Shown: in pieces, positions 7,723 through 16,748 of the stretch
Position numbering within the stretch: position 1 is the stretch's first letter
Layout of the letters: every line of letters starts with the position of its first letter
Assembly: GCA_002316385.1 (NCBI GenBank)
Contig: DCDL01000004.1
Span: 83,032-147,031, forward strand
Reading direction: 5' to 3'
Origin: Clostridium sp. UBA1056
GTDB taxonomy: Bacteria; Bacillota; Clostridia; Clostridiales; Clostridiaceae
DNA length: 64,000 nt
Program-made: the position numbers and the translations under genes
The notes under the pieces: generated by a model
The model's database searches: none
What the model was told of the DNA's origin: nothing
Seen by the model: the letters and a program-made list of their open reading frames with translations, nothing else

Positions 7723-8098
7723 TGTTAACCTCCTACTTTAATTTTATAGTACATTTTTAATATCGGATACTTTACTTAAATTATTTAGTATATTTTAAAA
7801 AATTCTATTTATAAATATAGGAGATGTCTATAATTGTAAAATTTAGTCTATTAGAATTATTAGATTAAAAAGCCTAAGAAGATATAAGTTATCTCAAGAA
7901 ACAAAAATTAACGACAATGCTTTAAAGAGATATGTAACAATGAAACTTCATATTTTCCCCTCCATTTATCATTACTTATGTCTTTGTTATATCTACATTC
8001 TAACATTCATATTACTACATTAAAACCTTCTAAACGATTCATAACAGAACTTAAGCCTACCTAATAACCTAATATATTTAGTGTTATTAGAAAAAGTT
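7723..8098. other. intergenic stretch with a possible regulator remnant
   Basis: On plus, from about 7848, a short frame reads IRLKSLRRYKLSQETKIND, resembling the first helices of an XRE-type repressor. It follows AGGAG/ATG at 7820-7827 but is broken by a frameshift and stops. The rest is AT-rich with no supported gene. Confidence 0.3.
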
Positions 8099-8099
8099 A

Positions 8100-8149
8100 A
8101 AGAGTGAATCTAATCACCAAAATAACTTTTGATAGTTAGATTCACTCTT
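8100..8149 (-). terminator. terminator of the CD3324-family gene
   Basis: AAGAGTGAATCTAA (8100-8113) pairs perfectly with TTAGATTCACTCTT (8136-8149), immediately past the stop at 8152. A run of A on plus near 8091-8101 supplies weak U's on minus. Confidence 0.75.
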
Positions 8150-8151
8150 CT

Positions 8152-8430
8152 TTATAAATGTTTTAGTTTCTCTTTATTTATTATTTCTCTTATCCTTTTA
8201 GCGGAAAGATAATACATTGTTGTTAAATCAGTAATAGAAGCACCCTCAATATATTTGTAAAAGATTTCTTCATTTCTTTTCTCAAAAATACTTCTTGTCC
8301 CATTCTTTTCTCCCCAAGATTTTTGATTTTCATTTTTTCTTGGAACATATATGCATTCACCATCTACATATTGTTGAATTAGCTTTATTATCTTCTCTGG
8401 CAAAATGCTTTCTGCACTAATATACCCCAT
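8152..8430 (-). CDS. CD3324-family protein (small helix-turn-helix protein)
   Basis: The 92-residue protein begins MGYISAESILPEKIIKLIQQYVDGECIY. This matches, from memory, the clostridial CD3324 family: small proteins with a Mor-like helix-turn-helix near the C terminus (here about 58-85, YIEGASITDLTTMYYLSAKRIREII). It also has the family's PRKxENxKSWGE stretch (31-41). A DNA-binding regulatory role is inferred from the fold; targets are unknown. It has its own terminator, and AAGGAGGGC ends about 7 bases before the ATG. Confidence 0.75.
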   Translation of the reverse strand: MGYISAESILPEKIIKLIQQYVDGECIYVPRKNENQKSWGEKNGTRSIFEKRNEEIFYKYIEGASITDLTTMYYLSAKRIREIINKEKLKHL

Positions 8431-8713
8431 ATCTTTGCCCTCCTTACTAAAATGACTCTTTGAGCAAAGACTACTTATAAAGTAATTTAGTATGTTGACA
8501 ACTTGGCTTCTTCATAGCAGCCTTTGCTATGAATTTAAGAACACTTTTAAAGAAGGATATTTCATAAAATCACTCCATTCGTATTGCTGTTATGCTTTTA
8601 TAATTCAAAATTATGTAACCAACTCAATTTTATGGTATCAGCATTTTCATAAACGGTCAACTTTATTTTGCTATAGCTATCAATTGGAATACAGTCTACA
8701 TATCAGTTTAACA
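8431..8713. other. intergenic stretch without a supported gene
   Basis: Only a small perfect hairpin is evident (TTCATAGCA 8511-8519 / TGCTATGAA 8525-8533). The 86-codon plus frame here has no ribosome site and an aromatic-rich, unlikely composition. A minus frame starting near 8563 after GGAGTG stops after 12 codons. Confidence 0.4.
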
Positions 8714-8767
8714 TTTCAAAAAATAAAAAAATGGCTTAAACAATTATCTTGAATAATTGCTTAAACC
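8714..8767 (-). terminator. terminator of tRNA-Sec
   Basis: On minus, a 15-bp stem with two G-U wobbles (8753-8767 with 8733-8747) and a 5-nt loop is followed by ATTTTTTTATTTTTT. It starts 16 bp after the tRNA CCA end. Confidence 0.9.
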
Positions 8768-8782
8768 AAGTAAGTTCAATGT

Positions 8783-8879
8783 TGGCGGGAATATGTGAGA
8801 ATCGAACTCACCCGTCGTGGTCTTAGCACGGCAACTCGGTTTTGAAGACCGGCAGGCACACCAGCACCTATCTACTCCC
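8783..8879 (-). tRNA. selC: selenocysteine tRNA, anticodon UCA
   Basis: The 97-nt gene is on minus. It has a long acceptor stem (GGGAGTAG with ATATTCCC; seven pairs plus one mismatch), discriminator G and encoded CCA. The anticodon stem is CCGGT/ACCG around TCTTCAAA, with anticodon TCA at 8845-8843. It has a long variable arm and a T-arm GTGAG TTCGATT CTCAC. The 8+5 architecture and UCA anticodon are diagnostic of tRNA-Sec, which SerS charges with serine and SelA converts. It lies downstream of selB but has its own promoter and terminator. Confidence 0.97.
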
Positions 8880-8900
8880 ATATTATTTCCTACACTTGGT

Positions 8901-8929
8901 ATTATAAGATGTAATAGATAAAAAATCAA
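8901..8929 (-). promoter_or_regulatory. promoter of tRNA-Sec
   Basis: On minus, TTGATT (8929-8924), a 17-bp spacer and TATAAT (8906-8901) form a near-consensus promoter about 20 bp ahead of the tRNA. Its -35 box overlaps the U-tract and 3' arm of the selB terminator. Confidence 0.8.
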
Positions 8930-8955
8930 GTATTAAAATGGCTAATACTTGATCT
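8920..8955 (-). terminator. terminator of selB
   Basis: ATCAAGTATT (8944-8953 on minus) pairs with AATACTTGAT (8925-8934), followed on minus by TTTTT. It lies 12 bp beyond the selB stop. Confidence 0.85.
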
Positions 8956-8964
8956 TTTTCTCTA

Positions 8965-10872
8965 TTAATGCATTACTCTATCATTTTCTACACGTTTAGT
9001 GAATTTTATACTATCTAGATGCTCTAGAATAGCAATGGCATATTTTCTGTTACTTTCAAGGAGCTCTCTAGCTGTAGCTGCTGATATAGAGCTATTTTCA
9101 AGGATATAATTCCTTATCTTATCTTTAGCTTCTTTATAATCTTCATTTAAAAGAGTACAATCTTCATTTAATTTAATTAAAATTTCTTCATCTAATAGAA
9201 GTTCATATACCATCTTAAATCCAGTCTTATCTTTTTCTTCTTGTACTATATCTGCATACTTAGGTGGAGTGAATTTTAATTTTTTATATTCATTTATTAT
9301 AAAGTTTTTCATTCTCTCCTGCTCTTTATTTAAAGTTACATTGAAATCATACAAAGCTATAAACTTCTCACTAACTTTTACTGTTTTCTGATCTATTAAC
9401 ATATTTAATAGATCATCATAATTCTTTTGTTTTAGCTTTTTAGTAAATACTTTGTTTTTAGCTTCTTCCTTAGACATTCCAAACTTCAATGGATTCTTTT
9501 TATGGAAATTCTCTAATAGAACTTTTAGTTCCTTAGTTTTATCCTTTAAGAAATCTTGGTGAATGAATATACTATTATCCTTTCCACCTAGTCTTATTAG
9601 CTTACCTCCAGTCTCTAAAGCTTCTAACTCATATTCTATATTATCCATATTTTTTCCTAGATTCTTTAATATAGCTAAAGTATCTGGATAAATATCACTT
9701 AAGTTTTTCACTGTATTTTCTAAAATATTAGTGGATTTACCACTTTCTTTTAATTTTAATTCTTCTAAGTACTCAGCTGTGATTTTCTTAGATTTTTTAG
9801 CATTAGGCTCTATTATTATTCCTCCCGCTATAGTATTCATAGGAGAATAAGTCCTAATAATGTACCTATCATTTCTTTGAGCTGTAATTGGTTTTTCTAA
9901 TCTAAGTTGTACATAAGCCCACTCACCTGGCTTAATTTCCTCTTTATCTAAAGGTACAATTCTACAAATTATTTCTTCAGTCCCATGATATAATCTTACT
10001 CTTTGTCTGTTTACTATAGACTTTTCAGCATTTTTTATATGATACAATTTGCAATCAATAATCAAAGATGGTTCCATAATATCTTCTTTAGCTACTACAT
10101 TACCTCTTTGTACATCTGATACCTTAATATTTGCAAGATTTATAGCACAACGCTGCCCTGCTTCTCCAATTTCTGAAGGTACATCATGGACTCTTATCCC
10201 TCGAACCTTTGCTTTAACCTTACCTGGATATATCTCAACTGTATCACCTAAGGATACCTTTCCACTTATTATAGTTCCAGTTACTACTGTACCAAATCCA
10301 CTTATGCTAAAGGATCTATCTACTGGTAATCTAAAGTGCCCTTCTGTATCCTTTGCTTCTACTTCTTCAGTAATATCATCTATATCTTTAATTAATTCTT
10401 CAAATCCCATCTTAGTCTTAGATGATACTGCATGAATAGGTGCATCTTCTAAGAAAGTATCTTTACACTCTTCCTTTATGTCTTCTTTTATCATCTCTAA
10501 CCAATCAGCTTCAACTAGATCTGCCTTTGTTAATACTACTATACCTTTTTTTATGTTCAAAAGTTTTAATATTTCAAAGTGCTCCCTAGTTTGTGGCATT
10601 ATTCCTTCATCAGCAGCTATTACAAGTAACACCACATCTATACTACTTATCCCTGCTAACATATTTTTAATAAACTTTTCATGACCTGGTACATCAATTA
10701 TTCCTGCTCTTCTTCCTGAAGGTAAGTCAAAGTAGGTAAATCCTAAGTTTATGGATATACCTCTATTTTTCTCTTCTTGTAAAGTATCTGTTTCCCTTCC
10801 TGTAAGAGCCTTAATTAATGTAGTTTTACCATGGTCTATATGCCCAGCAGTACCTATAATTATATGCTTCAT
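8965..10872 (-). CDS. selB: selenocysteine-specific elongation factor SelB
   Basis: SelB is an EF-Tu-like GTPase that binds Sec-tRNA(Sec) and the SECIS hairpin and inserts Sec at in-frame UGA. The 635-residue protein has G1 GTAGHIDHGKT (8-18), G3 DVPGHEKF, G4 TKAD, EF-Tu-like domains 2-3 and the SelB-specific domain, then C-terminal winged helices (about 440-635) that read the RNA hairpin. Length is normal. It starts 55 bp after selA and is the last protein gene of the selD-selA-selB series. The nearby tRNA-Sec and a Sec-containing SelD confirm the assignment. Confidence 0.97.
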   Translation of the reverse strand: MKHIIIGTAGHIDHGKTTLIKALTGRETDTLQEEKNRGISINLGFTYFDLPSGRRAGIIDVPGHEKFIKNMLAGISSIDVVLLVIAADEGIMPQTREHFEILKLLNIKKGIVVLTKADLVEADWLEMIKEDIKEECKDTFLEDAPIHAVSSKTKMGFEELIKDIDDITEEVEAKDTEGHFRLPVDRSFSISGFGTVVTGTIISGKVSLGDTVEIYPGKVKAKVRGIRVHDVPSEIGEAGQRCAINLANIKVSDVQRGNVVAKEDIMEPSLIIDCKLYHIKNAEKSIVNRQRVRLYHGTEEIICRIVPLDKEEIKPGEWAYVQLRLEKPITAQRNDRYIIRTYSPMNTIAGGIIIEPNAKKSKKITAEYLEELKLKESGKSTNILENTVKNLSDIYPDTLAILKNLGKNMDNIEYELEALETGGKLIRLGGKDNSIFIHQDFLKDKTKELKVLLENFHKKNPLKFGMSKEEAKNKVFTKKLKQKNYDDLLNMLIDQKTVKVSEKFIALYDFNVTLNKEQERMKNFIINEYKKLKFTPPKYADIVQEEKDKTGFKMVYELLLDEEILIKLNEDCTLLNEDYKEAKDKIRNYILENSSISAATARELLESNRKYAIAILEHLDSIKFTKRVENDRVMH

Positions 10873-10927
10873 CTATTTTACTTCATCCTTTCAAAGCGAC
10901 TTTTATCCATACAAGGTTTATTTCAGC

Positions 10928-12310
10928 CTACTCAAAAGCCCTAAAACATTGCACTATTTCATCAAAATCTTCCTTAAATAAAGTTCTTCCATCTAAAACT
11001 AGTTCATTGCTATAAACCCTAGCTATTAATGGAGTAGCTCCTAATCTAAGCTTTCTTTCCATATCCTCAGGTGAGAATTTATCGCTGGTAACCTTAATTA
11101 CATAGGTTTCAATTTTTTCCGTAGGCATTGACCCTCCACCTACCATAGATTCTCCTCTATCTATATAGAAATTAAAGGACTTGGTTTTATTCTGAAGTTT
11201 TCTCTTAAGAAGTATACATTTTTTCTTTACTTCTTCCTTAGGCATTAAAATCATATTTAAAGATGGAATATTATCCACTGCTTCTTTTTCATCTATATAA
11301 TATTTTAAGGTACCTTCTAAGGCAGCTAAAGTCATTTTATCTACCCTTAGAGCCCTAGTTAATTGATTTTTCTTCATCATATCTATGTATTTCTTTTTAC
11401 CAGCAATGATACCAGCCTGTGGACCACCTAACATTTTATCACCACTAAAGGTTATTACATCAATACCCTTTTTTATCCTTTCTTGAACTGTTGGTTCATA
11501 AGTAAATCCATACTTAGTAAAGTCTATTAGAACTCCACTACCTATGTCCTCTACTACTGGGATTTGGTGCTTCTCTCCTAGTTCTACAAGTTCCTCTAAG
11601 GATACTCCTTCTGTAAATCCAAGAACTTTAAAATTAGATGTATGTACCTTTAAAAATACTCCGGTATTTTCTGTTATATTATTTTCATAATCATATAGAT
11701 GAGTTCTATTAGTAGTTCCTATTTCTACCAATCCAGCTCCACTAAATTTCATAACTTCTGGTATTCTAAAGGAACCTCCTATTTCTACTAATTCGCCTCT
11801 AGAAACTATAGCCTCTTTTCCTTTCGCTAATGTATCTAATACTAACATTATAGCCGCAGCATTATTATTTACTACCATAGCTGCTTCTGCTCCTGTAACT
11901 TTTTTTATAATTTCTTCTATATGAGAATACCTAGAACCTCTTTTTCCACTTTCTATGTCATATTCTAAATTATTATAGCTACCTGCTACTGTTAGAACAT
12001 TTTCTATTGCCTTTCTACCTAAAAGAGAACGACCTAAATTAGTATGTATAACAGTTCCTGTGGCATTAATAACTCTTTCTAGATGCATTTTATTTTTGTT
12101 TTCTAGAGTATGAACTGCAAAATCTAGTACTTGCTCTGTATTTAGACTATCTACATTTCCTTTTAATATACCATTTCTATAAAATTCTATGGCTTCCCTT
12201 AAGGATTCCAATACTATAGTCCTTGAATTCTCTTCTATTAACATATTTACTGATTGAAATTTTAAAAGTTCATCTATCTTAGGTAGTTTTCTTAATAATT
12301 CCTTATTCAT
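10928..12310 (-). CDS. selA: L-seryl-tRNA(Sec) selenium transferase SelA
   Basis: SelA is the PLP enzyme that converts Ser-tRNA(Sec) to Sec-tRNA(Sec) with selenophosphate. At 460 residues it is full length. The PLP lysine is in [13 protein letters not shown], and HTNLGRSLL near residue 90 is a family hallmark. I use the ATG at 12310 because AGGAGA lies 9 bases ahead; the ATG at 12328 has no site. It follows selD by about 42 bp and precedes selB, so the three are probably cotranscribed. Confidence 0.97.
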   Translation of the reverse strand: MNKELLRKLPKIDELLKFQSVNMLIEENSRTIVLESLREAIEFYRNGILKGNVDSLNTEQVLDFAVHTLENKNKMHLERVINATGTVIHTNLGRSLLGRKAIENVLTVAGSYNNLEYDIESGKRGSRYSHIEEIIKKVTGAEAAMVVNNNAAAIMLVLDTLAKGKEAIVSRGELVEIGGSFRIPEVMKFSGAGLVEIGTTNRTHLYDYENNITENTGVFLKVHTSNFKVLGFTEGVSLEELVELGEKHQIPVVEDIGSGVLIDFTKYGFTYEPTVQERIKKGIDVITFSGDKMLGGPQAGIIAGKKKYIDMMKKNQLTRALRVDKMTLAALEGTLKYYIDEKEAVDNIPSLNMILMPKEEVKKKCILLKRKLQNKTKSFNFYIDRGESMVGGGSMPTEKIETYVIKVTSDKFSPEDMERKLRLGATPLIARVYSNELVLDGRTLFKEDFDEIVQCFRAFE

Positions 12311-12352
12311 ATAACTTCTCCTATACACTACTTTAATAAGATATAAGTAATT

Positions 12353-13381
12353 TTACTCTACAATTAGAGGTACTTCATCCTTGTCAATTACTTCTCCAAT
12401 GATGGCAGATTTTATCTCTAGATCCATTAATCTTTCCATCATAGATTCAACTTGATCCTTAGGGGTAGATATTAATAAGCCACCTGAGGTTTGTGGATCA
12501 AATAAAATATCTTCTAACCATTCTGGAATATCTACTAATTTATATTTATTCTCTAAATATCCTTTATTGTTATAGGTTCCTGCAGGGACTAATCCCATCT
12601 CAGCATATTCTCTAGCACCTTTAATAACAGGAATCTTATCCTTAAATAGTTTTATTGTTATATCAGAGGCTGATGCCATCTCATATCCATGACCCATTAT
12701 TCCAAAACCAGTAATATCTGTACATGCATTTATATTATAGTCTACAATAATTTCACCTGCGTATTTATTTAGGGTAGTCATAACCTTTACAGCTTCATTA
12801 TAAACTTCCTTGGATGCAATTTCTGCTTTTATAGCTGTATTAATAATTCCTGTACCTATAGGCTTTGTTAATATAAGCACATCTCCCACCTTACATCCGT
12901 GATTTTTAAGGATTTTATCAGGATGTACTATTCCCATAACAGATAGTCCATACTTGGGTTCATCATCTTCAACAGTATGTCCACCGATCACTACAGCATC
13001 TGCTTCTATTACTTTATCAGCACCACCTTTTAAAATCTCTCCTAACATATCTATATCAAGGCAATTTGGAAAGCAAACTATATTCATAGCTACTGTAGGC
13101 TTCCCTCCCATGGCATAAACATCACTTAGTGAATTTGCAGCTGCTATTGCCCCAAATGTATAAGGATCATCTACCACTGGAGTAAAAAAGTCTAAGGTTT
13201 GAATAGCTGCTATGTCCTCGGTTAGCTTGTAAACCGCTGCATCATCAGAGGTTTCTATTCCTACCAATAGGTTTTTATCTGACATTTTAGGTAATTTATC
13301 TAATATTTTTGAAAGGGTCTCCGGCCCTATTTTCGCTGCTCATCCAGAGGTCTTTGAAAGTTCTGTTAACCTTTTTGACAT
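12353..13381 (-). CDS. selD: selenide, water dikinase SelD, itself a selenoprotein (Sec at residue 14)
   Basis: SelD makes selenophosphate from selenide and ATP, the selenium donor for SelA. The true start is the ATG at 13381, with AGGAGGT ahead of it. Reading through TGA at 13342-13340 as Sec gives [17 protein letters not shown], the N-terminal GUAAK motif of Sec-type SelD, and a normal 342 residues. The ATG at 13285 would remove the catalytic Sec14 and Lys17. AGGG (13328-13325) and CCCT (13317-13314) form a hairpin about 12 nt after the UGA with a G-containing 7-nt loop, a likely SECIS element. Further SelD hallmarks are DDAAVY and GGHTVED. It lies 106 bp downstream of comEA and heads the sel genes. 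Confidence 0.95.
13314..13342 (-). promoter_or_regulatory. UGA(Sec) codon and SECIS hairpin of selD
   Basis: TGA is at 13342-13340. The hairpin is AGGG (13328-13325), loop TCTCCGG read on plus (13318-13324), and CCCT (13317-13314). The apical loop lies 16-22 nt after the UGA, fitting bacterial SECIS placement. Confidence 0.65.
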
Positions 13382-13490
13382 GGTTTTACCTCCTTAATTT
13401 ATAATTAAAATTAAACTTTATTTCTTGTTAAAACTAAACTTTATTTAGAATTAAAATTATACTAATTCTTTAATAATTCTATACTAATAC

Positions 13491-14204
13491 TCATTTTATG
13501 TCTACCTTATCTCTCAATTTCTCTAGGGTTTTTGCTCCTATACCTGTTATATTCGTGAGCTCATCTACAGATTTAAACTTTCCATTTTCATTTCTATAAT
13601 CTATTATACTTTGCGCCTTTACCTTACCTATTCCTGGTACGGTCATCAGCTCTTCAACCGTTGCTTTATTTATATTTATTTTACCTTTTAAATCCACAGT
13701 TTTTAAACCATTCTCCTGCTGCCCTTGAACTTCCATTTCTAATTCCTCCGCGTCTTCTCCAATTTTATATATTTTAATACATTGCTCATCCTCTAAAACT
13801 TTAGAAAAATATATTCTTTCTTTATCAGATTCTTCTGTAAGTCCACCTGCCATGTCAATTAAATCTCTTACTCTAGAGCCTTCTTTCAATTCATATTCTC
13901 TAGGGTTTTTAACTTCTCCCTTTATATCTACAACTATCTTGTCACCATCTTTATTCCCTTGGCTTTCACTATCATTATTCTCACTATTGTTGTTTTTTCC
14001 ATCTTCACTGGAATTTAGTTTCTTTAAAGATTCTTCTTCGTTAATAAATACTTCCTCATAGGCTTCCTCTTTATTACGATTCATCATGTAACCTGCTACT
14101 AAAAATATAATGCTAAGTATTAATATGGATAATGTCCCTATTATTTTTTCTTTCATCTTCATCTTTATACACCTCTCCATTAAAATTTTATCCATTTTTT
14201 TCAT
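13491..14204 (-). CDS. comEA: ComEA-type DNA-binding protein
   Basis: ComEA binds double-stranded DNA outside the membrane and hands it to ComEC. The protein is up to 237 residues. A Lys-rich N-terminus is followed by one membrane anchor (about 19-42), an acidic/Asn-rich linker (about 50-88), a SLBB domain (VDIKGEVKNPREYELKEGSRVRDLI onward) and a C-terminal pair of helix-hairpin-helix motifs (ININKATVEELMTVPGIG). The start may be one of several closely spaced Met codons; an ATG near 14159 (MKMKEKII) is equally possible. In many firmicutes comEA adjoins comEC; here the sel cluster lies between them. Confidence 0.9.
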   Translation of the reverse strand: MKKMDKILMERCIKMKMKEKIIGTLSILILSIIFLVAGYMMNRNKEEAYEEVFINEEESLKKLNSSEDGKNNNSENNDSESQGNKDGDKIVVDIKGEVKNPREYELKEGSRVRDLIDMAGGLTEESDKERIYFSKVLEDEQCIKIYKIGEDAEELEMEVQGQQENGLKTVDLKGKININKATVEELMTVPGIGKVKAQSIIDYRNENGKFKSVDELTNITGIGAKTLEKLRDKVDIK

Positions 14205-14315
14205 AAATTATTATGGAACTTCCAATTATTTTTTGATATAATTATATATAAATATATATATATGTTGAATTGGACTGTGAATAAAATTAAATATGTGTAT
14301 AGTAAGGAGATTTCT

Positions 14316-15614
14316 ATGAAAAAACTATTATTTGTAATGTTATCATTTTTTACTATAACATCATTAAGTTGTAGTAATGCATATGCATACTCAACGGAAC
14401 CACCTTCAGTTACTGGTGAAAGCGTTGTTGTTATGGATGCTAATACAGGAGCAATAGTTTATGGAAAAAATGAAAATACACCTTATCCGCCAGCGTCTAC
14501 AACTAAACTTATGACTGTACTTTTAACTCTAGAAAATGCCAACTTAGATGAAGTTGTAACTGTAGGCGAAATTCCTCCTACTATTGAAGGTTCCAAAATC
14601 TATATAGATGTAGGAGAAAAAATGACTGTAGAGGAAATGTTATATTCAGTAATAATGGTTTCAGCTAATGATTGTGCTGCTGCCCTAGCAGAACATATTT
14701 CTGGTTCTATTGAAGAGTTTGCTAAACTAATGAATCAACGAGCAAATGAGCTTGGTTGTAAAAATACTAATTTTGTAAATCCTCATGGGCTTTACGATGA
14801 TAAGCATAGAACTACAGCTTATGATTTAGCTCTTATAGAAAAGGAATTATTAAAACATGAAAAATATATTGAAGTATCTAGAACTAAATGTACTGATTTA
14901 GAACCTACAAATATATTTAAAGAAAAAAGACCTCTTTGGAATGATAATAAATTGCTTCATGATTCTTATGACTGCTATTATCCTGATGTAATTGCTGGTA
15001 AAACAGGTTATACCGATGAATCTCTCCATTCTTTTGTAGCTTCTTCTGGTAGAGGTGATGCTAAATTTATAATAGCCATACTATATGATAAAACTAAGGC
15101 TTATTATAGTGAAACTCCAAAGCTTTTTGATTGGGCCTTTGAAAACTTTTCTACTACAAAAGCTTTTTCTAAGGGTGAAGAAATAGGTACCTACAAGACT
15201 ACTAATGGTTCAATTATTCCTCTAGTAGCCGATAAAGACATCTTCTATACTAAAGATAACACTTCTGAAGAAAATCCAGCTATAACAATTAATACGGATT
15301 CCCTTAATAATAAATTTTTTAATAAAGGCGACACAGTTACTACAGCTTCTGTTAATTACAACGGCCAAAGCTATAGTTCTGAAGTTTCAAGTGGTAGTAA
15401 TTACTCACAAGAAGTACTTCCGGTGTTTGGTAACTTAGTAACTACACAAAATAACACCATAAACTATACTAGGCTGTTTATAATTATTGGCGCATCTATT
15501 TTAGGAATTGTCCTTATAATATTTATTATTATATATATAATTAAAAGAATAAAATTAGCTAAAAAGAGAAAAGCTCTTTTTTCTTCTTCAAGTTCGCACA
15601 AACCCAAATATTAG
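14316..15614 (+). CDS. D-alanyl-D-alanine carboxypeptidase (DacF/PBP5-like)
   Basis: This low-molecular-weight penicillin-binding protein trims the terminal D-Ala of peptidoglycan stem peptides. I place the start at 14316 behind AGTAAGGAG, giving 432 residues with signal peptide 1-24 (cleavage near AYA/YS). Active-site motifs are S61-T-T-K64, S116-A-N118 and K229-T-G231, the S11 family order. A beta-rich C-terminal domain follows, then a membrane helix (about 388-410) and a basic tail. It is divergent from comEA and converges on rluD, with a large inverted repeat between. It may serve spore cortex (DacF) or vegetative wall; the sequence does not decide. Confidence 0.9.
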   Translation: MKKLLFVMLSFFTITSLSCSNAYAYSTEPPSVTGESVVVMDANTGAIVYGKNENTPYPPASTTKLMTVLLTLENANLDEVVTVGEIPPTIEGSKIYIDVGEKMTVEEMLYSVIMVSANDCAAALAEHISGSIEEFAKLMNQRANELGCKNTNFVNPHGLYDDKHRTTAYDLALIEKELLKHEKYIEVSRTKCTDLEPTNIFKEKRPLWNDNKLLHDSYDCYYPDVIAGKTGYTDESLHSFVASSGRGDAKFIIAILYDKTKAYYSETPKLFDWAFENFSTTKAFSKGEEIGTYKTTNGSIIPLVADKDIFYTKDNTSEENPAITINTDSLNNKFFNKGDTVTTASVNYNGQSYSSEVSSGSNYSQEVLPVFGNLVTTQNNTINYTRLFIIIGASILGIVLIIFIIIYIIKRIKLAKKRKALFSSSSSHKPKY

Positions 15615-15625
15615 TATGATATATT

Positions 15626-15723
15626 ATGGGGCTTTCGCAAAATATATTACTAATCTTATATAAAATATTGAAGATGCACTTTAATATTTTATATAAGATT
15701 AGCTTATTTTGCGAAAGCCCCAT
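15626..15723. repeat. 98-bp inverted repeat between convergent genes
   Basis: The outer arms (15626-15644 and 15705-15723) pair over 19 bp and contain GGGGCTTTCGC. The inner arms (15651-15669 and 15683-15701) pair over 19 bp. The 13-nt loop is 15670-15682. This is far longer than a normal terminator, and its right arm recurs at about 78-115. It could be a bidirectional terminator for dacF and rluD, or a MITE-like element. Confidence 0.85.
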
Positions 15724-15782
15724 TCTGAAATATAATAGTTTTAAGTATTACTGCTTCTTTGGCTAAATTTATGCTTTTATTA

Positions 15783-16682
15783 TTACAACTCGCTGAGTTT
15801 ATTTATAAGTTTTTGCATATCTTCTGGAAGGTCACTCTTAAAATTTAAGATTTTTCCCGTGCGAGGATGTGGCAAAGATAGTACATAGGCATGAAGAGCT
15901 TGACGGGATATTAGTTCTTCATCATTAAAATCACTATATAGTTGTTCTCCATATATTGGGCATCCTACATGACTTAAATGTACCCTTATTTGATGGGTTC
16001 TTCCTGTTTCTAAAAGCAATTCTACTAAAGCTCCTTCTTTATAGCTTTCTATTACTTTATAATGCGTAATACTTCTTTGGCCATCTTCTAAAACTGCTCT
16101 TTTTATGGTCTCATTAGTAGGCCTTCCTATAGGTAGATCTATAGTTCCTTCATGATTTTCAAGTTCACCATGAATTATAGCTAGATAAGATTTTTTAATT
16201 AAACTTTTCTCCATGGATTTGGCTAAATTCATATGAGAAAATTGATTTTTAGCTATCATTATAAGTCCTGATGTATCTCTATCTAATCTACTAACTAATC
16301 TTACTATAGAGTTATCATTATTACTTCTAAAATGATGAATAACTCCATTAGCTAGAGTTCCAGTTTGATGGCTTTTAGTTGGGTGAACTACCATAAAAGG
16401 AGGCTTATCAACTATTAACAAGTCATCATCTTCATAGATAACCTTTATATTTAAATCTTCACCTTCTATATCTTGGCTTTCTTCTGCATTTACAGTAACT
16501 TCAATTACATCACCTTCATGAAGCCTATAGCTAAGCTTTACCTCTTTACTATTTACCCTTAACCTTTTATTCATAGCAGAGCCACGTATAAATCTACCTG
16601 ACAAATTTAAATTGTCCTTCATATAATCTCTTATTTTTATCTCATTGCCATCTTCTCCTACTTTATATGTAATAACACTCAT
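15783..16682 (-). CDS. rluD: RluA/RluD-family 23S rRNA pseudouridine synthase
   Basis: The 299-residue protein has an N-terminal S4 RNA-binding domain (about 14-75) and the RluA catalytic domain. The catalytic aspartate is D134 in SRLDRDTSG, and ETGRTHQIRVH lies near residue 225. Such enzymes isomerise uridines in 23S rRNA; the exact target among RluA/C/D types is inferred. The ATG follows AGAGGTGACC. A 66-bp gap with a hairpin separates it from ridA. Confidence 0.88.
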   Translation of the reverse strand: MSVITYKVGEDGNEIKIRDYMKDNLNLSGRFIRGSAMNKRLRVNSKEVKLSYRLHEGDVIEVTVNAEESQDIEGEDLNIKVIYEDDDLLIVDKPPFMVVHPTKSHQTGTLANGVIHHFRSNNDNSIVRLVSRLDRDTSGLIMIAKNQFSHMNLAKSMEKSLIKKSYLAIIHGELENHEGTIDLPIGRPTNETIKRAVLEDGQRSITHYKVIESYKEGALVELLLETGRTHQIRVHLSHVGCPIYGEQLYSDFNDEELISRQALHAYVLSLPHPRTGKILNFKSDLPEDMQKLINKLSEL

Positions 16683-16707
16683 TTGGTCACCTCTATTTAT
16701 AAATTAT

Positions 16708-16736
16708 TTAAGCCTCCTTATACTTAGGAGGCTTAA
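16708..16736 (-). terminator. terminator of ridA
   Basis: TTAAGCCTCCT (16708-16718) pairs with AGGAGGCTTAA (16726-16736) around a 7-nt loop, 13 bp after the ridA stop. A nearly identical hairpin ends rny at 42763. Confidence 0.75.
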
Positions 16737-16748
16737 TTACATGCTTAA

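Noticed and set aside
8492..8752. 86-codon plus-strand frame
   Set aside because: No ribosome site, aromatic-rich odd composition, ends in the tRNA-Sec terminator; not supported as a gene.
10049..10435. 128-codon plus-strand ORF opposite selB
   Set aside because: Shadow of selB with typical antisense composition and no initiation site.
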